From Tharpella sp964457755 (GTDB taxonomy: Bacteria > Desulfobacterota > Anaeroferrophillalia > Anaeroferrophillales > Tharpellaceae): a stretch of 64,000 nucleotides of DNA. Below are positions 17,562-25,677 of this stretch, in pieces. The notes under the pieces were generated by a model that searched no databases, had not been told where the DNA came from, and was given only the letters and a program-made list of their open reading frames with translations. The stretch covers positions 50,724 to 114,723 of the forward strand of contig CAYWGC010000004.1 in the NCBI GenBank assembly GCA_964457755.1, read 5' to 3'. Position 1 is the first letter of the stretch. Each line of letters opens with the position of its first letter. The translations under genes were made by a program, and so were the position numbers.

Positions 17562-18335
17562 CTATTTTAATTTTAAGGCAAACAGGGCGGCCCCGTAAGC
17601 GCCCATGAGTTGGGGGTACTCAGGCAGGAAAACTTTTTCTTTAGTTTCCTCCTCGATGACTTTGCGGATTGCGGGATTTCTGACAACGCCGCCGGAAAGC
17701 AGCAACGGTGGCACCAGCCCGACACTGCGTACCATGGCTACTACTCGTCTGATCAGGGCGCGGTGCAGGCCCATAAGGATGGGTTCGACCTCAACCCCGT
17801 TGGCCACCATCGAAATGATTTCAGATTCGGCAAATACCGTACAGGTGCTGGAGATAGAAACTTCCTCCTTGGCCGAAAGGGCAACTGAGCCCATATCCTC
17901 AATCGCTACCTGCATGCGGGCCGCACAGTTCTCCAGAAAGCGGCCGGTTCCGGCCGCGCACTTGTCATTCATGGCAAAGTCTACGACTTGGCCATGATCT
18001 CCGATGACAACCACTTTGCTATCCTGGCCACCGATATCGATCAAGGTCCCACCGTGGCCTAATTGATGATAGACGCCTTTTGCATGACAAGTTATTTCGG
18101 TTACATTTTTTACTGCCTGGTGGACCAGGTTGCGGCCGTAACCTGTTGCGATCAGAGGGATCCCTTCTAAGGAGTTAATCTCCTTTTTAAGCAAGCTTAA
18201 AAAGGAATCAACCTGTTTTTCTACTCTGGGTTCAACCGCTTCTAGGTGACGCCAGATTATTTTGCCGCCGGCATTTATGCCGGCCATTTTAACCGTGGTT
18301 GAGCCTACATCAATTCCCAGTGCAGCAATTTTCAT
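17562..18335 (-). CDS. 2-hydroxyacyl-CoA dehydratase / benzoyl-CoA reductase activator (BadF/HgdC-type ATPase)
   Basis: 257 residues, the size of HgdC/FldI activators. Members of this ASKHA-fold family bind one [4Fe-4S] cluster between two subunits and use ATP to push a low-potential electron into the dehydratase. Seen: phosphate loop GIDVGSTTVK, second ATPase motif DIGGQDSK, cluster cysteines Cys126 (KCAAGTGRF) and Cys165 (STCTVF), and adenosine motif LLSGGVVRNPA. It follows the two D-component-like genes on the minus strand, separated from the nearer one by repeat R1. The family covers glutaryl-, lactoyl- and phenyllactyl-type dehydratases and class I benzoyl-CoA reductases, so the substrate cannot be read from this gene. 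Confidence 0.92.
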   Translation of the reverse strand: MKIAALGIDVGSTTVKMAGINAGGKIIWRHLEAVEPRVEKQVDSFLSLLKKEINSLEGIPLIATGYGRNLVHQAVKNVTEITCHAKGVYHQLGHGGTLIDIGGQDSKVVVIGDHGQVVDFAMNDKCAAGTGRFLENCAARMQVAIEDMGSVALSAKEEVSISSTCTVFAESEIISMVANGVEVEPILMGLHRALIRRVVAMVRSVGLVPPLLLSGGVVRNPAIRKVIEEETKEKVFLPEYPQLMGAYGAALFALKLK

Positions 18336-18374
18336 TTCAACATCTCTCCAAGAAATTATTTATAAATTCATGAT

Positions 18375-18535
18375 TGATATGGCAAAGTAAAATGTTTAGA
18401 TGCGAGGCGCTCAAGGCCTGAGGAGTGAGGCGTACGAATAGTACGACGCAAAGACGAGGGTTTTGAGCAACGAAGCACCCCAAGAGTACTTCTTCGTTAA
18501 CGCTCAGGGCGCATCTGGGCATTTTACGAAGCCAT
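18375..18535. repeat. Dispersed imperfect palindrome, family R1, copy 2
   Basis: About 160 bases with the same blocks as copies 1 and 3: ATGGCAAAGTAAAATG at one end, AGATGCGAGGCG, GAGGCGTACGAATAGTACG, GAGCAACGAAGCA, GCATCTGGGCATTTTACGA at the other. It carries about 35 extra bases near 18478-18510. It fills the space between activator and dehydratase genes. Its right end supplies the TAA stop and overlaps the last codons of the dehydratase gene. Confidence 0.75.
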
Positions 18536-19852
18536 AAGCATTTCGACGAAAGAGGCCAGGCGTGAGGCCACTTGTTCATCGGCGTATGCCCGGGGATCGT
18601 CGTGATCCGCTTCCAATAGCAGCGCCGGAATGCCATATTCTTGAATGAGTTTATTGCGCTGATCGATTTGGCCGATGGAGTAGGGCTTGCAGGAGCGATC
18701 CGAATGCATGATGACTCCATCCAGCTGGAACTCTTCGACCATCCGCTGCATGGTATCAAGTTTGTATTTAGTGCCCTGGTTGAGAATCGGATAAGTGTAG
18801 GTTTTGGCCATTGATTCCAGTGGTTTTTCTTTATCCATCAATGGCGCTAACTCGCCCCAGGCATTGGTGTAGGTTGAGGCCACTACACAGATGCCATGTT
18901 CGCCCAGATATTCGGCGAGATAGCGCAAACGATACCAAATCGGCAGATTGTCCCACAAGAGTCGTTTACGCTCATTGCGGACGGCGCCAATGCCGTTGCT
19001 GATATTCTCGTCCAGCTCTTTGAGCAGTTCCGCATAAAAATCTACCGTCTCTTTTTTGCCCCGCATTTCGACGATTGGAGCCATGTGAATAAATTGATCG
19101 AAAACCGAAATCGGGGCGGGTTGGTGCCGGCCCCGAGCGATGATTTCCTGCCAAAGTTCTGAGGCATCTTTGCTTAAATGAATTATCTCTTTCAGGCGCC
19201 GGTAATCAAGCCTGCGGCCAGCGGCTTTTTCCGCAATTGGAATTGAGTTTTCCAACTGTTTTTTTACATATTCGAGGGCATGTTCGGAAGCTTGGGTATA
19301 GACAAATGGGGTGTCAATCAAGATCAGGGGCACCTTGAAATGTTCAGCTAAAACCCGGTACCAGTGGAGTACGGTCTGACAGATGTTGGTGCATGCCAGC
19401 AATAGATCGGGTTTGGGCAGGCGGCCTACCGGAGTTTTTCCGGAGAGTACCGAACCGATATCGGTTCGGGCGTAAGAGCAGATGTCGGTTGAATATCCGG
19501 CATTTTCAGCTTCACTGGAGATCTCGACAACGGCTTTTCTGACCCCGCAAAGAGCCCCGTGATTTTCTGGATAAAGCACATAAAAGTCAAGGGCCTGCAA
19601 GATCTCGACGGGGCCGCCCGAGGTCACCCAGGCTACGGGACGGTGGCCGTTGGCATAGCGTCCTTCCAGATAGTGGCGAGAAACGAGTTCTTTGGTCTGA
19701 GCCCCAATCCGCAAAGGTGGTGCAAGAATATCGGAACGCCACCGCGAAGGAGTCTTGGGGTTTCGTTCCGCCTTAAGGCGTTGCCAATGCAAAAAGGGCT
19801 GGCCCGTAATTTTTACATTCCAGTAATATCTTAATGAATCACTTAATGCCAT
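18524..19852 (-). CDS. 2-hydroxyacyl-CoA dehydratase D-component / benzoyl-CoA reductase subunit (HgdB/BcrB-like), larger subunit
   Basis: 442 residues from the ATG at 19852 (MALSDSLRYYWN); the frame runs further upstream but that part has no family character. It matches the HGD-D family, whose subunits carry a [4Fe-4S] cluster and remove water from (R)-2-hydroxyacyl-CoA or reduce aromatic CoA esters. Seen: TSGGPVEILQAL, the cysteine motifs ICSYAR, LLACTNICQTV and HSDRSCKPYS, and the acidic end LLLEADHDDPRAY. AGAAAGG lies about 12 bases upstream. Its last codons and stop lie inside repeat R1. It is upstream of the activator and downstream of the smaller subunit. Confidence 0.9.
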   Translation of the reverse strand: MALSDSLRYYWNVKITGQPFLHWQRLKAERNPKTPSRWRSDILAPPLRIGAQTKELVSRHYLEGRYANGHRPVAWVTSGGPVEILQALDFYVLYPENHGALCGVRKAVVEISSEAENAGYSTDICSYARTDIGSVLSGKTPVGRLPKPDLLLACTNICQTVLHWYRVLAEHFKVPLILIDTPFVYTQASEHALEYVKKQLENSIPIAEKAAGRRLDYRRLKEIIHLSKDASELWQEIIARGRHQPAPISVFDQFIHMAPIVEMRGKKETVDFYAELLKELDENISNGIGAVRNERKRLLWDNLPIWYRLRYLAEYLGEHGICVVASTYTNAWGELAPLMDKEKPLESMAKTYTYPILNQGTKYKLDTMQRMVEEFQLDGVIMHSDRSCKPYSIGQIDQRNKLIQEYGIPALLLEADHDDPRAYADEQVASRLASFVEMLMAS

Positions 19853-20012
19853 AGCTTTTTTATTTACCTTTCTTTGCTGTTTTCTTTCGGTGCCGCTCTC
19901 AAACTGTCTCGATGCGGGGACATTGCTCTGAGGCAGGGCTTCAGCCCGAGCCGGTCTGAGCTGTGTCCCCCTCGAAGTGGGCGAAGCAAAGTTCGTTACT
20001 GTCAGCTGCGAC
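19853..20012. other. 160-base gap between the two dehydratase subunits
   Basis: Contains a palindrome-like G+C-rich tract around 19918-19990 (TCTGAGGCAGGGCTTCAGC and CGGTCTGAGCTGTGTCCCC). No gene seen. Confidence 0.35.
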
Positions 20013-21101
20013 TTAACACTGGTTTTCCAGCATTTCCAGGAATGCCCCAATCCGGGTAGCCACCTGGCGGGGCAAGGGATTGTTGATGTCGACTTCGACA
20101 ATGATTGAAGCCAGGCCCTGTTCTTTGAGTCCACTGCGCAAATTAGGCAGGTCGAAGAGTTCAGGCTCGCAGAATTTAACCACGTAGAAAATAACACCCT
20201 GAGCCCCACTGCTCTTTGCCATCGCAGTCAGATGTTGGATTCGTTCTGCAATCGGGTTGCCCCGGGTGGGGTCGGGTGGAGCATAGATGATAGTTTCGGC
20301 CATGCGACGGAAAGGTTCCGGGCTGGGTCCCGGTTTATAGAGTCGGCGTCCGCAGCAGGCAAGATCATCGGCAACTACTTGCCCACTCATTTCATCAATT
20401 AAATTAAACAATTCCATCGGTTCCGGGAGGATGCCGGAAAGGATTACCCGAGTTCCTGGGAGCGGTTCTACGGTAGTTTGCAGGGCTTTTTCAGCAAGTT
20501 CGGAAAATTGTTCAGTCGGCAGATATTCTCGCGAGCGTACTAATCTGTAAAAATCAATATTATTCAAGCCTGATTGTAGTCTGCTTTTGTATAGTTTGGC
20601 TAAGAGTGTATCGCCTACCTCTTCCCGTTGGATTGCGGTCAACAACTCTTCATTTGCCGGGTTTTTGCCGGTTAAATCGGAAAGCTGAACGTAGAGAGAG
20701 CGTAATTCTCCGGCCAGGAAAACTACGTCCTCTTCACGTTGTCCCCGGGGCAGGTAGAGAGGGATGATTGTCTGATCGGGCTTGATTAAATCAATAAGAA
20801 TGCTGGCCAACCCCTGAAGCGAATCACAGGTGTGGGGAATTAAGACCAGGTTTGCAACATTTAGTTCGCCCATTTTTAAAAAAGAGAGCGCGTTGTGGAC
20901 TATAGAGCAAACATAGGGCTGCAGGTGCGTCCCGCCAAGGCTTACATCAACTTTTGGTGGCCCCCAAACTTCAACCGGATAAATATCAAAAGCCCGTAAC
21001 AGGGCCCGGGGATAGTGGATAGGCAGTACGGCCGCAACTGATCCTCCCTGCTTCCTGATCTCATTAATCACATCTCCTCGCTGAGGAATTTTTATGTCCA
21101 T
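20013..21101 (-). CDS. 2-hydroxyacyl-CoA dehydratase D-component / benzoyl-CoA reductase subunit (HgdB/BcrC-like), smaller subunit
   Basis: 362 residues, typical for the beta-type subunit of the family. Seen: LPIHYPRALLRAFDIYPVEVWG near the N-terminus, cysteines in YVCSIVHNAL and PHTCDSLQG, DDLACCGRRLY, and the closing VVKFCEPELFD plus VEVDIN, all in the order of HgdB/BcrC proteins. It is the first gene of a five-gene minus-strand run (this subunit, larger subunit, activator, TPR membrane protein, YjbQ). Two different D-component subunits plus one activator is the minimal set for an active enzyme. No CoA-ligase, CoA-transferase or ferredoxin gene is next to it to show the substrate. Confidence 0.9.
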   Translation of the reverse strand: MDIKIPQRGDVINEIRKQGGSVAAVLPIHYPRALLRAFDIYPVEVWGPPKVDVSLGGTHLQPYVCSIVHNALSFLKMGELNVANLVLIPHTCDSLQGLASILIDLIKPDQTIIPLYLPRGQREEDVVFLAGELRSLYVQLSDLTGKNPANEELLTAIQREEVGDTLLAKLYKSRLQSGLNNIDFYRLVRSREYLPTEQFSELAEKALQTTVEPLPGTRVILSGILPEPMELFNLIDEMSGQVVADDLACCGRRLYKPGPSPEPFRRMAETIIYAPPDPTRGNPIAERIQHLTAMAKSSGAQGVIFYVVKFCEPELFDLPNLRSGLKEQGLASIIVEVDINNPLPRQVATRIGAFLEMLENQC

Positions 21102-21195
21102 AAGCTTTTTCTAGTATTAGTGTCGGACCAAATTTATGTCTATATGTGTTCTTTTGTGGTTTCTTTTTTTGTAACTATTCAGCCAACTCACCGTA

Positions 21196-21335
21196 AAGTT
21201 GTAATTATCAACGTCGAATATCGCTTCGCCGTGAGCGCAGCGAGGAAGTGCCCTTGGGGTGCGCCCTTATGAACGGGGTCAAAGCTGGGGTGCTGATGCA
21301 CCTTGTACCAGCAATGACCCCAATCCCGGTAGTTT
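21196..21335 (-). repeat. Dispersed repeat family R2, copy A (minus orientation)
   Basis: Read on the minus strand it contains GATTGGGGTCATTGCTGG, CAAGGTGCATCAGCACCCC, AGCTTTGACCCCGTTCAT and GGCGAAGCGAT, matching copy B at 34092-34205 nearly base for base. Copy A has an extra block of about 32 bases between GGGCG and GCGAAG. It lies upstream of the dehydratase operon. Confidence 0.8.
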
Positions 21336-21574
21336 GGGGGCGACGGCTGAATAGTTGACATTTTTTACCACAGATGAGCATAAATAAACACAGATTTCAG
21401 ATCAATTTTTTAACATTTTGCATAACTGGTAAGACTGCTTGTGGCCAAGAGGTAGTCATTCACCATTTTTTGACTTGACTTTTTTCTGTAGTTCTGATGT
21501 CTTTATTCTGATATATTGAAATATTTTGCTAGGGTTAGTCGTGACCTCATCAACACTTGGTGGGGGAGGAGACG
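21336..21574. other. Intergenic region upstream of the hybrid kinase
   Basis: Mostly A+T-rich. It includes an ACCACAGATG / AACACAGATT pair near 21367-21397 of the CACAGA type seen again near 34225 and 42241. GGGGGAGGAG at 21561-21570 is the ribosome site of the next gene. Confidence 0.4.
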
Positions 21575-24028
21575 ATGGTGTTTTTTAAGAGAAATAAAAC
21601 TTTATTGTCATTGATTCTGTTTTTTTGTTGTTTTGCAACGCTGGTCTCAGCGGCGCAAACCGTAAGGGTCGGGGTTTATGAAAATAAGCCGTTGGTTTTT
21701 AAAGGTGAAAAGGGTGCATATCAGGGCCTGTGCATCGATGTTTTAGTTGAGATTGCCCAACGTGAAGGCTGGCAATTGGAGTTTGTCGCCGGAACTTGGC
21801 CGGAGTGCCTACAGCGTCTTGGGGTTGCCGAAATTGATCTGCAAGTTGCAATTGCCTGGTCGAAAGAACGGGCTAAAAACTACTCTTTTTCTCAAGAGCC
21901 GCTCTTTATAAACTGGGGCGCCCTTTACGTTCAGCCGGATTCCCATATAGAGTCGATCGTTGATCTTGCTAATCGTAAGGTTGCCGTTTTGAAAGGAGAT
22001 ATCCATTACAAAGTCTTGGTTGAACTGTTGGCCCAATTCAAGACCGAGCCGCATCTGATCGAAGTCGATAGTTACAGTGATGTGTTTAATAAAATTGGTC
22101 GCCGTGAGATTGATGCCGGCCTTGTAAATCGGCTCTATGGAAGTTTAAATGACGGTAAATATGAGGTTGAGCGAACCTCAATGATATTGAACCCCATTGA
22201 AGTTCGTTTTGCCGCACCTCTGGGTTCGAAAACTTTGTTGGCAAAGATTGACCAACGCCTTGAGCTTATGAAGATTGATAATGGTTCTATTTATCATCAA
22301 TCAATGGACCGTTGGATGGGAGGTTCAGCCAAAGGTCAATGGCGGGCTCCGGTATGGCTTGTATGGCTTGTAGTATTTGCTGGGATATTCTTATTGGCTC
22401 TTTTGTTGATCAATGCTTTGTTGAATAGGAAAGTTGCCGCCAGAACTGCTCAATTGCGGCAGGTAAATGAGGATTTAGTCGAAAGTCGGGAGCGTTTTAC
22501 CCTGGCTGTAGAAGGCTCAGGGCTGGGATTGTGGGACTGGAATATTATAACTAATGAGTTGGTCTGGAATGATTATTTTCTGGAGATGTTGGGTTATGAG
22601 TTCGGCGATATGATATACTCTTATGAGAGTTGGAAAAAACTTGTCCATCCTGCGGATCTTCCGACTGTAGAGAGGTTGCTTGAGAACCATCTGCAGGGTG
22701 AAAGCCCAAGCTATGTTGCTGAATATCGTATGCAGAGTAAGGGCGGGGATTGGCTCTGGATTCTTGATCGAGGTCGCGTTTTGCAATACACAGAAGATGG
22801 TCAGCCGGAACGTTTTGTTGGCGCTCATCTTGATATTACTGATCGTAAAAAGTCCGAGGAGGAACGTCTTAAGTTTGAATCCCAGATGCAGCATACCCAA
22901 AAACTTGAAAGTCTTGGGGTTTTGGCCGGTGGGATTGCTCATGATTTTAACAATATTTTGACCGCTATTTTGGGTAATGCCGATCTTGCCCAAATGGAGA
23001 TATCTCCGTTATCACCAGCCGTTCCCCGCATTGATGCGATCAATAAGGCGGCCTTGAGGGCGGCCGGTTTGGCGCAGCAGATGCTGGCCTATTCGGGTCG
23101 CGGTAAATTTGTTTCCGAAGATATTGAGATCAATGAATTGGTCGAAGAGATGGGCCATATTCTGGCTGTGGCGATTTCTAAAAAAGTGGTTTTGCGTTAC
23201 CATATGGCCGAGAACCTTCCTTTGATAGATGCCGATGCCGCCCAGATTCGACAGGTGGTTATGAACTTGATAACCAATGCTACAGAAGCTATCGGCGAGT
23301 GTAGTGGGGTGGTCACTGTGACCACAGGTTTGATTGATTGCAGCAAGGGTTATTTGAATGAAACCTTTGCCTACGATGACCTTAAAACTGGTTTATATGT
23401 TTTTGTAGAGGTTGCCGATACCGGTTGCGGCATGAATGCGGATACTAAAAGTAAACTTTTTGACCCGTTCTTTACAACAAAATTTACGGGTCGGGGTTTG
23501 GGCATGGCGGCGGTTCTCGGAATCGTTCGTGGCCACCAGGGAGCAGTCAAGGTTTATAGTGAACCGGGAAAAGGTTCGACCTTTAAATTGTTACTTCCGG
23601 CTCTTGGGCGTCCAGCCTCTAAAATAAATCATCAAATCAAAGAAAATAGTAATGGTTGGCAGGGTCGCGGTACTATTTTACTGGTTGATGATGAAGAGAC
23701 TATACGGGCGTTGGGTAAAGAGATGCTTAATATGTTGGGGTTTACAGTGTTGGTGGCTGAAGATGGTCGTCAGGCATTGGCAGTGTTTCAAACGAATAGG
23801 AGCGATATCGTGGCAGTGATCCTGGATATGACCATGCCGCATATGGATGGTGTGGAAGCCTATCGTGAATTACGCCAGATCGATAAAGATGTTAAAGTTG
23901 TAGTGGCCAGCGGCTATAGTGAAAATGATATTAGTGAGCGGTTTGCCGGTAAGGGGCTGGCTGGGGTTATTCAAAAGCCTTTTCAGTTTTCCGATTTACG
24001 TGAAAAGCTGAAACAGGTTCTACCTTAA
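21575..24028 (+). CDS. Hybrid sensor histidine kinase with periplasmic solute-binding domain (SBP_bac_3-TM-PAS-HisKA-HATPase-REC)
   Basis: 817 residues. A signal segment (about 8-27) precedes a periplasmic amino-acid-binding-type domain (about 30-250, VRVGVYENKPL, YQGLCIDVL). Then TM (about 270-290), PAS with PAC (about 310-430, WDWNIITNELVW), a HisKA domain with phospho-His in GGIAHDFNNIL, an ATPase domain (NATEAI, DTGCGMN, GRGLGMAA), and a C-terminal receiver with Asp in VILDMTMPHMDG and Lys in QKPF. ATG at 21575 follows a strong GGGGGAGGAG; the TTG at 21557 is less likely. It probably senses a small polar molecule through the binding domain. No output regulator is adjacent, so phosphate may be passed to a distant protein. 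Confidence 0.93.
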   Translation: MVFFKRNKTLLSLILFFCCFATLVSAAQTVRVGVYENKPLVFKGEKGAYQGLCIDVLVEIAQREGWQLEFVAGTWPECLQRLGVAEIDLQVAIAWSKERAKNYSFSQEPLFINWGALYVQPDSHIESIVDLANRKVAVLKGDIHYKVLVELLAQFKTEPHLIEVDSYSDVFNKIGRREIDAGLVNRLYGSLNDGKYEVERTSMILNPIEVRFAAPLGSKTLLAKIDQRLELMKIDNGSIYHQSMDRWMGGSAKGQWRAPVWLVWLVVFAGIFLLALLLINALLNRKVAARTAQLRQVNEDLVESRERFTLAVEGSGLGLWDWNIITNELVWNDYFLEMLGYEFGDMIYSYESWKKLVHPADLPTVERLLENHLQGESPSYVAEYRMQSKGGDWLWILDRGRVLQYTEDGQPERFVGAHLDITDRKKSEEERLKFESQMQHTQKLESLGVLAGGIAHDFNNILTAILGNADLAQMEISPLSPAVPRIDAINKAALRAAGLAQQMLAYSGRGKFVSEDIEINELVEEMGHILAVAISKKVVLRYHMAENLPLIDADAAQIRQVVMNLITNATEAIGECSGVVTVTTGLIDCSKGYLNETFAYDDLKTGLYVFVEVADTGCGMNADTKSKLFDPFFTTKFTGRGLGMAAVLGIVRGHQGAVKVYSEPGKGSTFKLLLPALGRPASKINHQIKENSNGWQGRGTILLVDDEETIRALGKEMLNMLGFTVLVAEDGRQALAVFQTNRSDIVAVILDMTMPHMDGVEAYRELRQIDKDVKVVVASGYSENDISERFAGKGLAGVIQKPFQFSDLREKLKQVLP

Positions 24029-24049
24029 AAAATGCGGGAGGGAGAAGAG

Positions 24050-25513
24050 ATGTTGTGTAAATATCGTAGGCTTATTTGTAGCATGATTGTTGCGGTTTCG
24101 TTAACTGTTTTTATGGTGGCTGGAGCGGCGTTTGCGACAACTCAGTCCGGAGAGGTGGTGACGACGCTTGCTGATCAGGTTGGCGTGGCGGTGACAATTT
24201 ATAATCAGAATCTGGCATTAGTTAAAGATAAGCGTCAATTGCCCTTGGCCAAAGGTGAAGTCAAACTCGCTTTTCGAGAAGTCAGTGCCCAGATGCGACC
24301 CGAAACCGCACTTTTGACGGCCGCAGGCCTTGCGGTTCTTGAACAGAATTTTGAGTTTGATCTTTTAACTCCTGAAGCTCTTTTAAAAAAATATGTTGGC
24401 CATCAGGTTGAAGTTATCAGTCGGCATCCGACGACTGGAGTCGAGAGTCGGAAAGCAGCCAAAGTTTTAAGTTCTAACAGTGGGGTTGTGCTTCAATTTG
24501 ATGACCATATCGAGACCGGGGTTCCCGGGCGTCTCGCTTTTTCCGACCTTCCCAAAACTCTGCGGGATCGGCCGACCTTGACGATGCTTATGGAGAGCCG
24601 TGAAAGCGGGGTTAAGGATATTGAGTTGAGTTATCTGACCGGCGGTTTAGGTTGGCAGGCTGACTATGTGGCTGAGCTTAACGCGACCGATGATGCAGTT
24701 AATCTCAGTGGTTGGGTCACCTTGACCAATACCAGTGGCGCCAGTTATCAGCATGCGAAACTGCAACTGGTTGCCGGTGATGTTAATCAAGCCCCACCCG
24801 AACGGGAATTTGATGGTGGTGTCAGGCAGGAGATGATGATGAAGGCGATGCCGGCTTCAGCTCCGAATATGGCACAAGAGGAGATGTTTGAGTACCATCT
24901 CTATACTTTAGGAAGGCCGACGACGATTGCCGATAATCAGAGTAAGCAGGTTGCCCTTCTGCAAGCGTCATCAGTTCCTTGTAAAAAAGAGTTTCTCCTA
25001 CAGGGGAGTTCTTACTATTATCGCCGGGCTTATGGTGAGATCGATCGCAAGCTTAAGGTTGGGGTCTTTGTCGAGATTGAAAACCGCAAAAAAAACCATC
25101 TTGGTATGCCGCTGCCCAAGGGGGTTGTACGGGTCTATAAGGAGGATTCAAAAGGGGCTTTGCAGTTTGTTGGCGAGGATCGTATCGACCATACCCCGGA
25201 AAATGAGACCGTGCGTCTCAAGCTTGGTGATGCATTCGACCTGACGGCCACAAAGAAACAGACCAGTTTCAAAAAAATTGGCGGCGATGGCCGTTATAAC
25301 TATATCTATGAAGCTGCCTTTGAGATTAAGCTGAAAAATGCCAAAGCCGAAGAGGTTGAGATCAAAATTGTTGAGCCGATCCCCGGAGATTGGGAAGTCT
25401 TGACTGAATCTCACAGTCATCATAAGGAGAGTAGCAGCAACGCTTCCTGGCGCATCCCGGTAGCGGCAAAGGGTGAGGCTGTGCTTAGCTATAGGGTTCG
25501 GGTTAAGCATTGA
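24050..25513 (+). CDS. Exported DUF4139 domain protein
   Basis: 487 residues with a clear signal peptide (hydrophobic stretch about 10-30, cleavage likely after AFA). The N-terminal part (VGVAVTIYNQNLALVKDKR) and the region LTGGLGWQADYVAELN, followed by GWVTLTNTSGASY, are the conserved core of DUF4139 proteins. These are beta-rich and secreted or surface-bound, with no known enzyme activity. The ATG at 24050 is chosen because GGGAGGGAG lies directly before it; an ATG at 24032 lacks this. It starts 21 bases after the hybrid kinase stop and is probably cotranscribed. The long hairpin R3 begins 18 bases after its stop. Confidence 0.88.
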   Translation: MLCKYRRLICSMIVAVSLTVFMVAGAAFATTQSGEVVTTLADQVGVAVTIYNQNLALVKDKRQLPLAKGEVKLAFREVSAQMRPETALLTAAGLAVLEQNFEFDLLTPEALLKKYVGHQVEVISRHPTTGVESRKAAKVLSSNSGVVLQFDDHIETGVPGRLAFSDLPKTLRDRPTLTMLMESRESGVKDIELSYLTGGLGWQADYVAELNATDDAVNLSGWVTLTNTSGASYQHAKLQLVAGDVNQAPPEREFDGGVRQEMMMKAMPASAPNMAQEEMFEYHLYTLGRPTTIADNQSKQVALLQASSVPCKKEFLLQGSSYYYRRAYGEIDRKLKVGVFVEIENRKKNHLGMPLPKGVVRVYKEDSKGALQFVGEDRIDHTPENETVRLKLGDAFDLTATKKQTSFKKIGGDGRYNYIYEAAFEIKLKNAKAEEVEIKIVEPIPGDWEVLTESHSHHKESSSNASWRIPVAAKGEAVLSYRVRVKH

Positions 25514-25530
25514 TGGTGCTGTAAAGGTTT

Positions 25531-25673
25531 AGGAGGTTGTCCGAGAATGCCATTTTTCCCCATCTCAGCGTTATTTTTTGAAAATAATGCTCGAAATACT
25601 AAGTGTATATCTGTGCTTATTTTCAAAAAATGCCTCGATCTGAGAAAAAATTTCTATTCTCGGGCAGCCTCCT
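25531..25673. repeat. Long inverted repeat, family R3 (full copy)
   Basis: Two arms of about 57 bases pair with few mismatches: AGGAGGTTGTCCGAGAAT at the left, ATTCTCGGGCAGCCTCCT at the right, and TTTTTTGAAAATAA facing TTATTTTCAAAAAA near a 29-base loop. The arms are not a simple terminator because the whole unit recurs in part at 55905-55936. It looks like a MITE. It fills the gap between the DUF4139 gene and the next start codon, four bases away. Confidence 0.85.
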
Positions 25674-25677
25674 AGCC

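Noticed and set aside
18337..18759. 140-codon minus-strand ORF after the dehydratase gene
   Set aside because: It is a different frame of the dehydratase gene continuing through repeat R1; no family character.
19853..20209. 119-residue N-terminal extension of the larger dehydratase subunit
   Set aside because: It overlaps the upstream subunit gene, is low in family-like residues, and ATG 19852 gives the normal length.
25603..25677. Longer N-terminus of the mannosyltransferase-like protein
   Set aside because: These codons are the right arm of repeat R3; conserved residues begin at ATG 25678.
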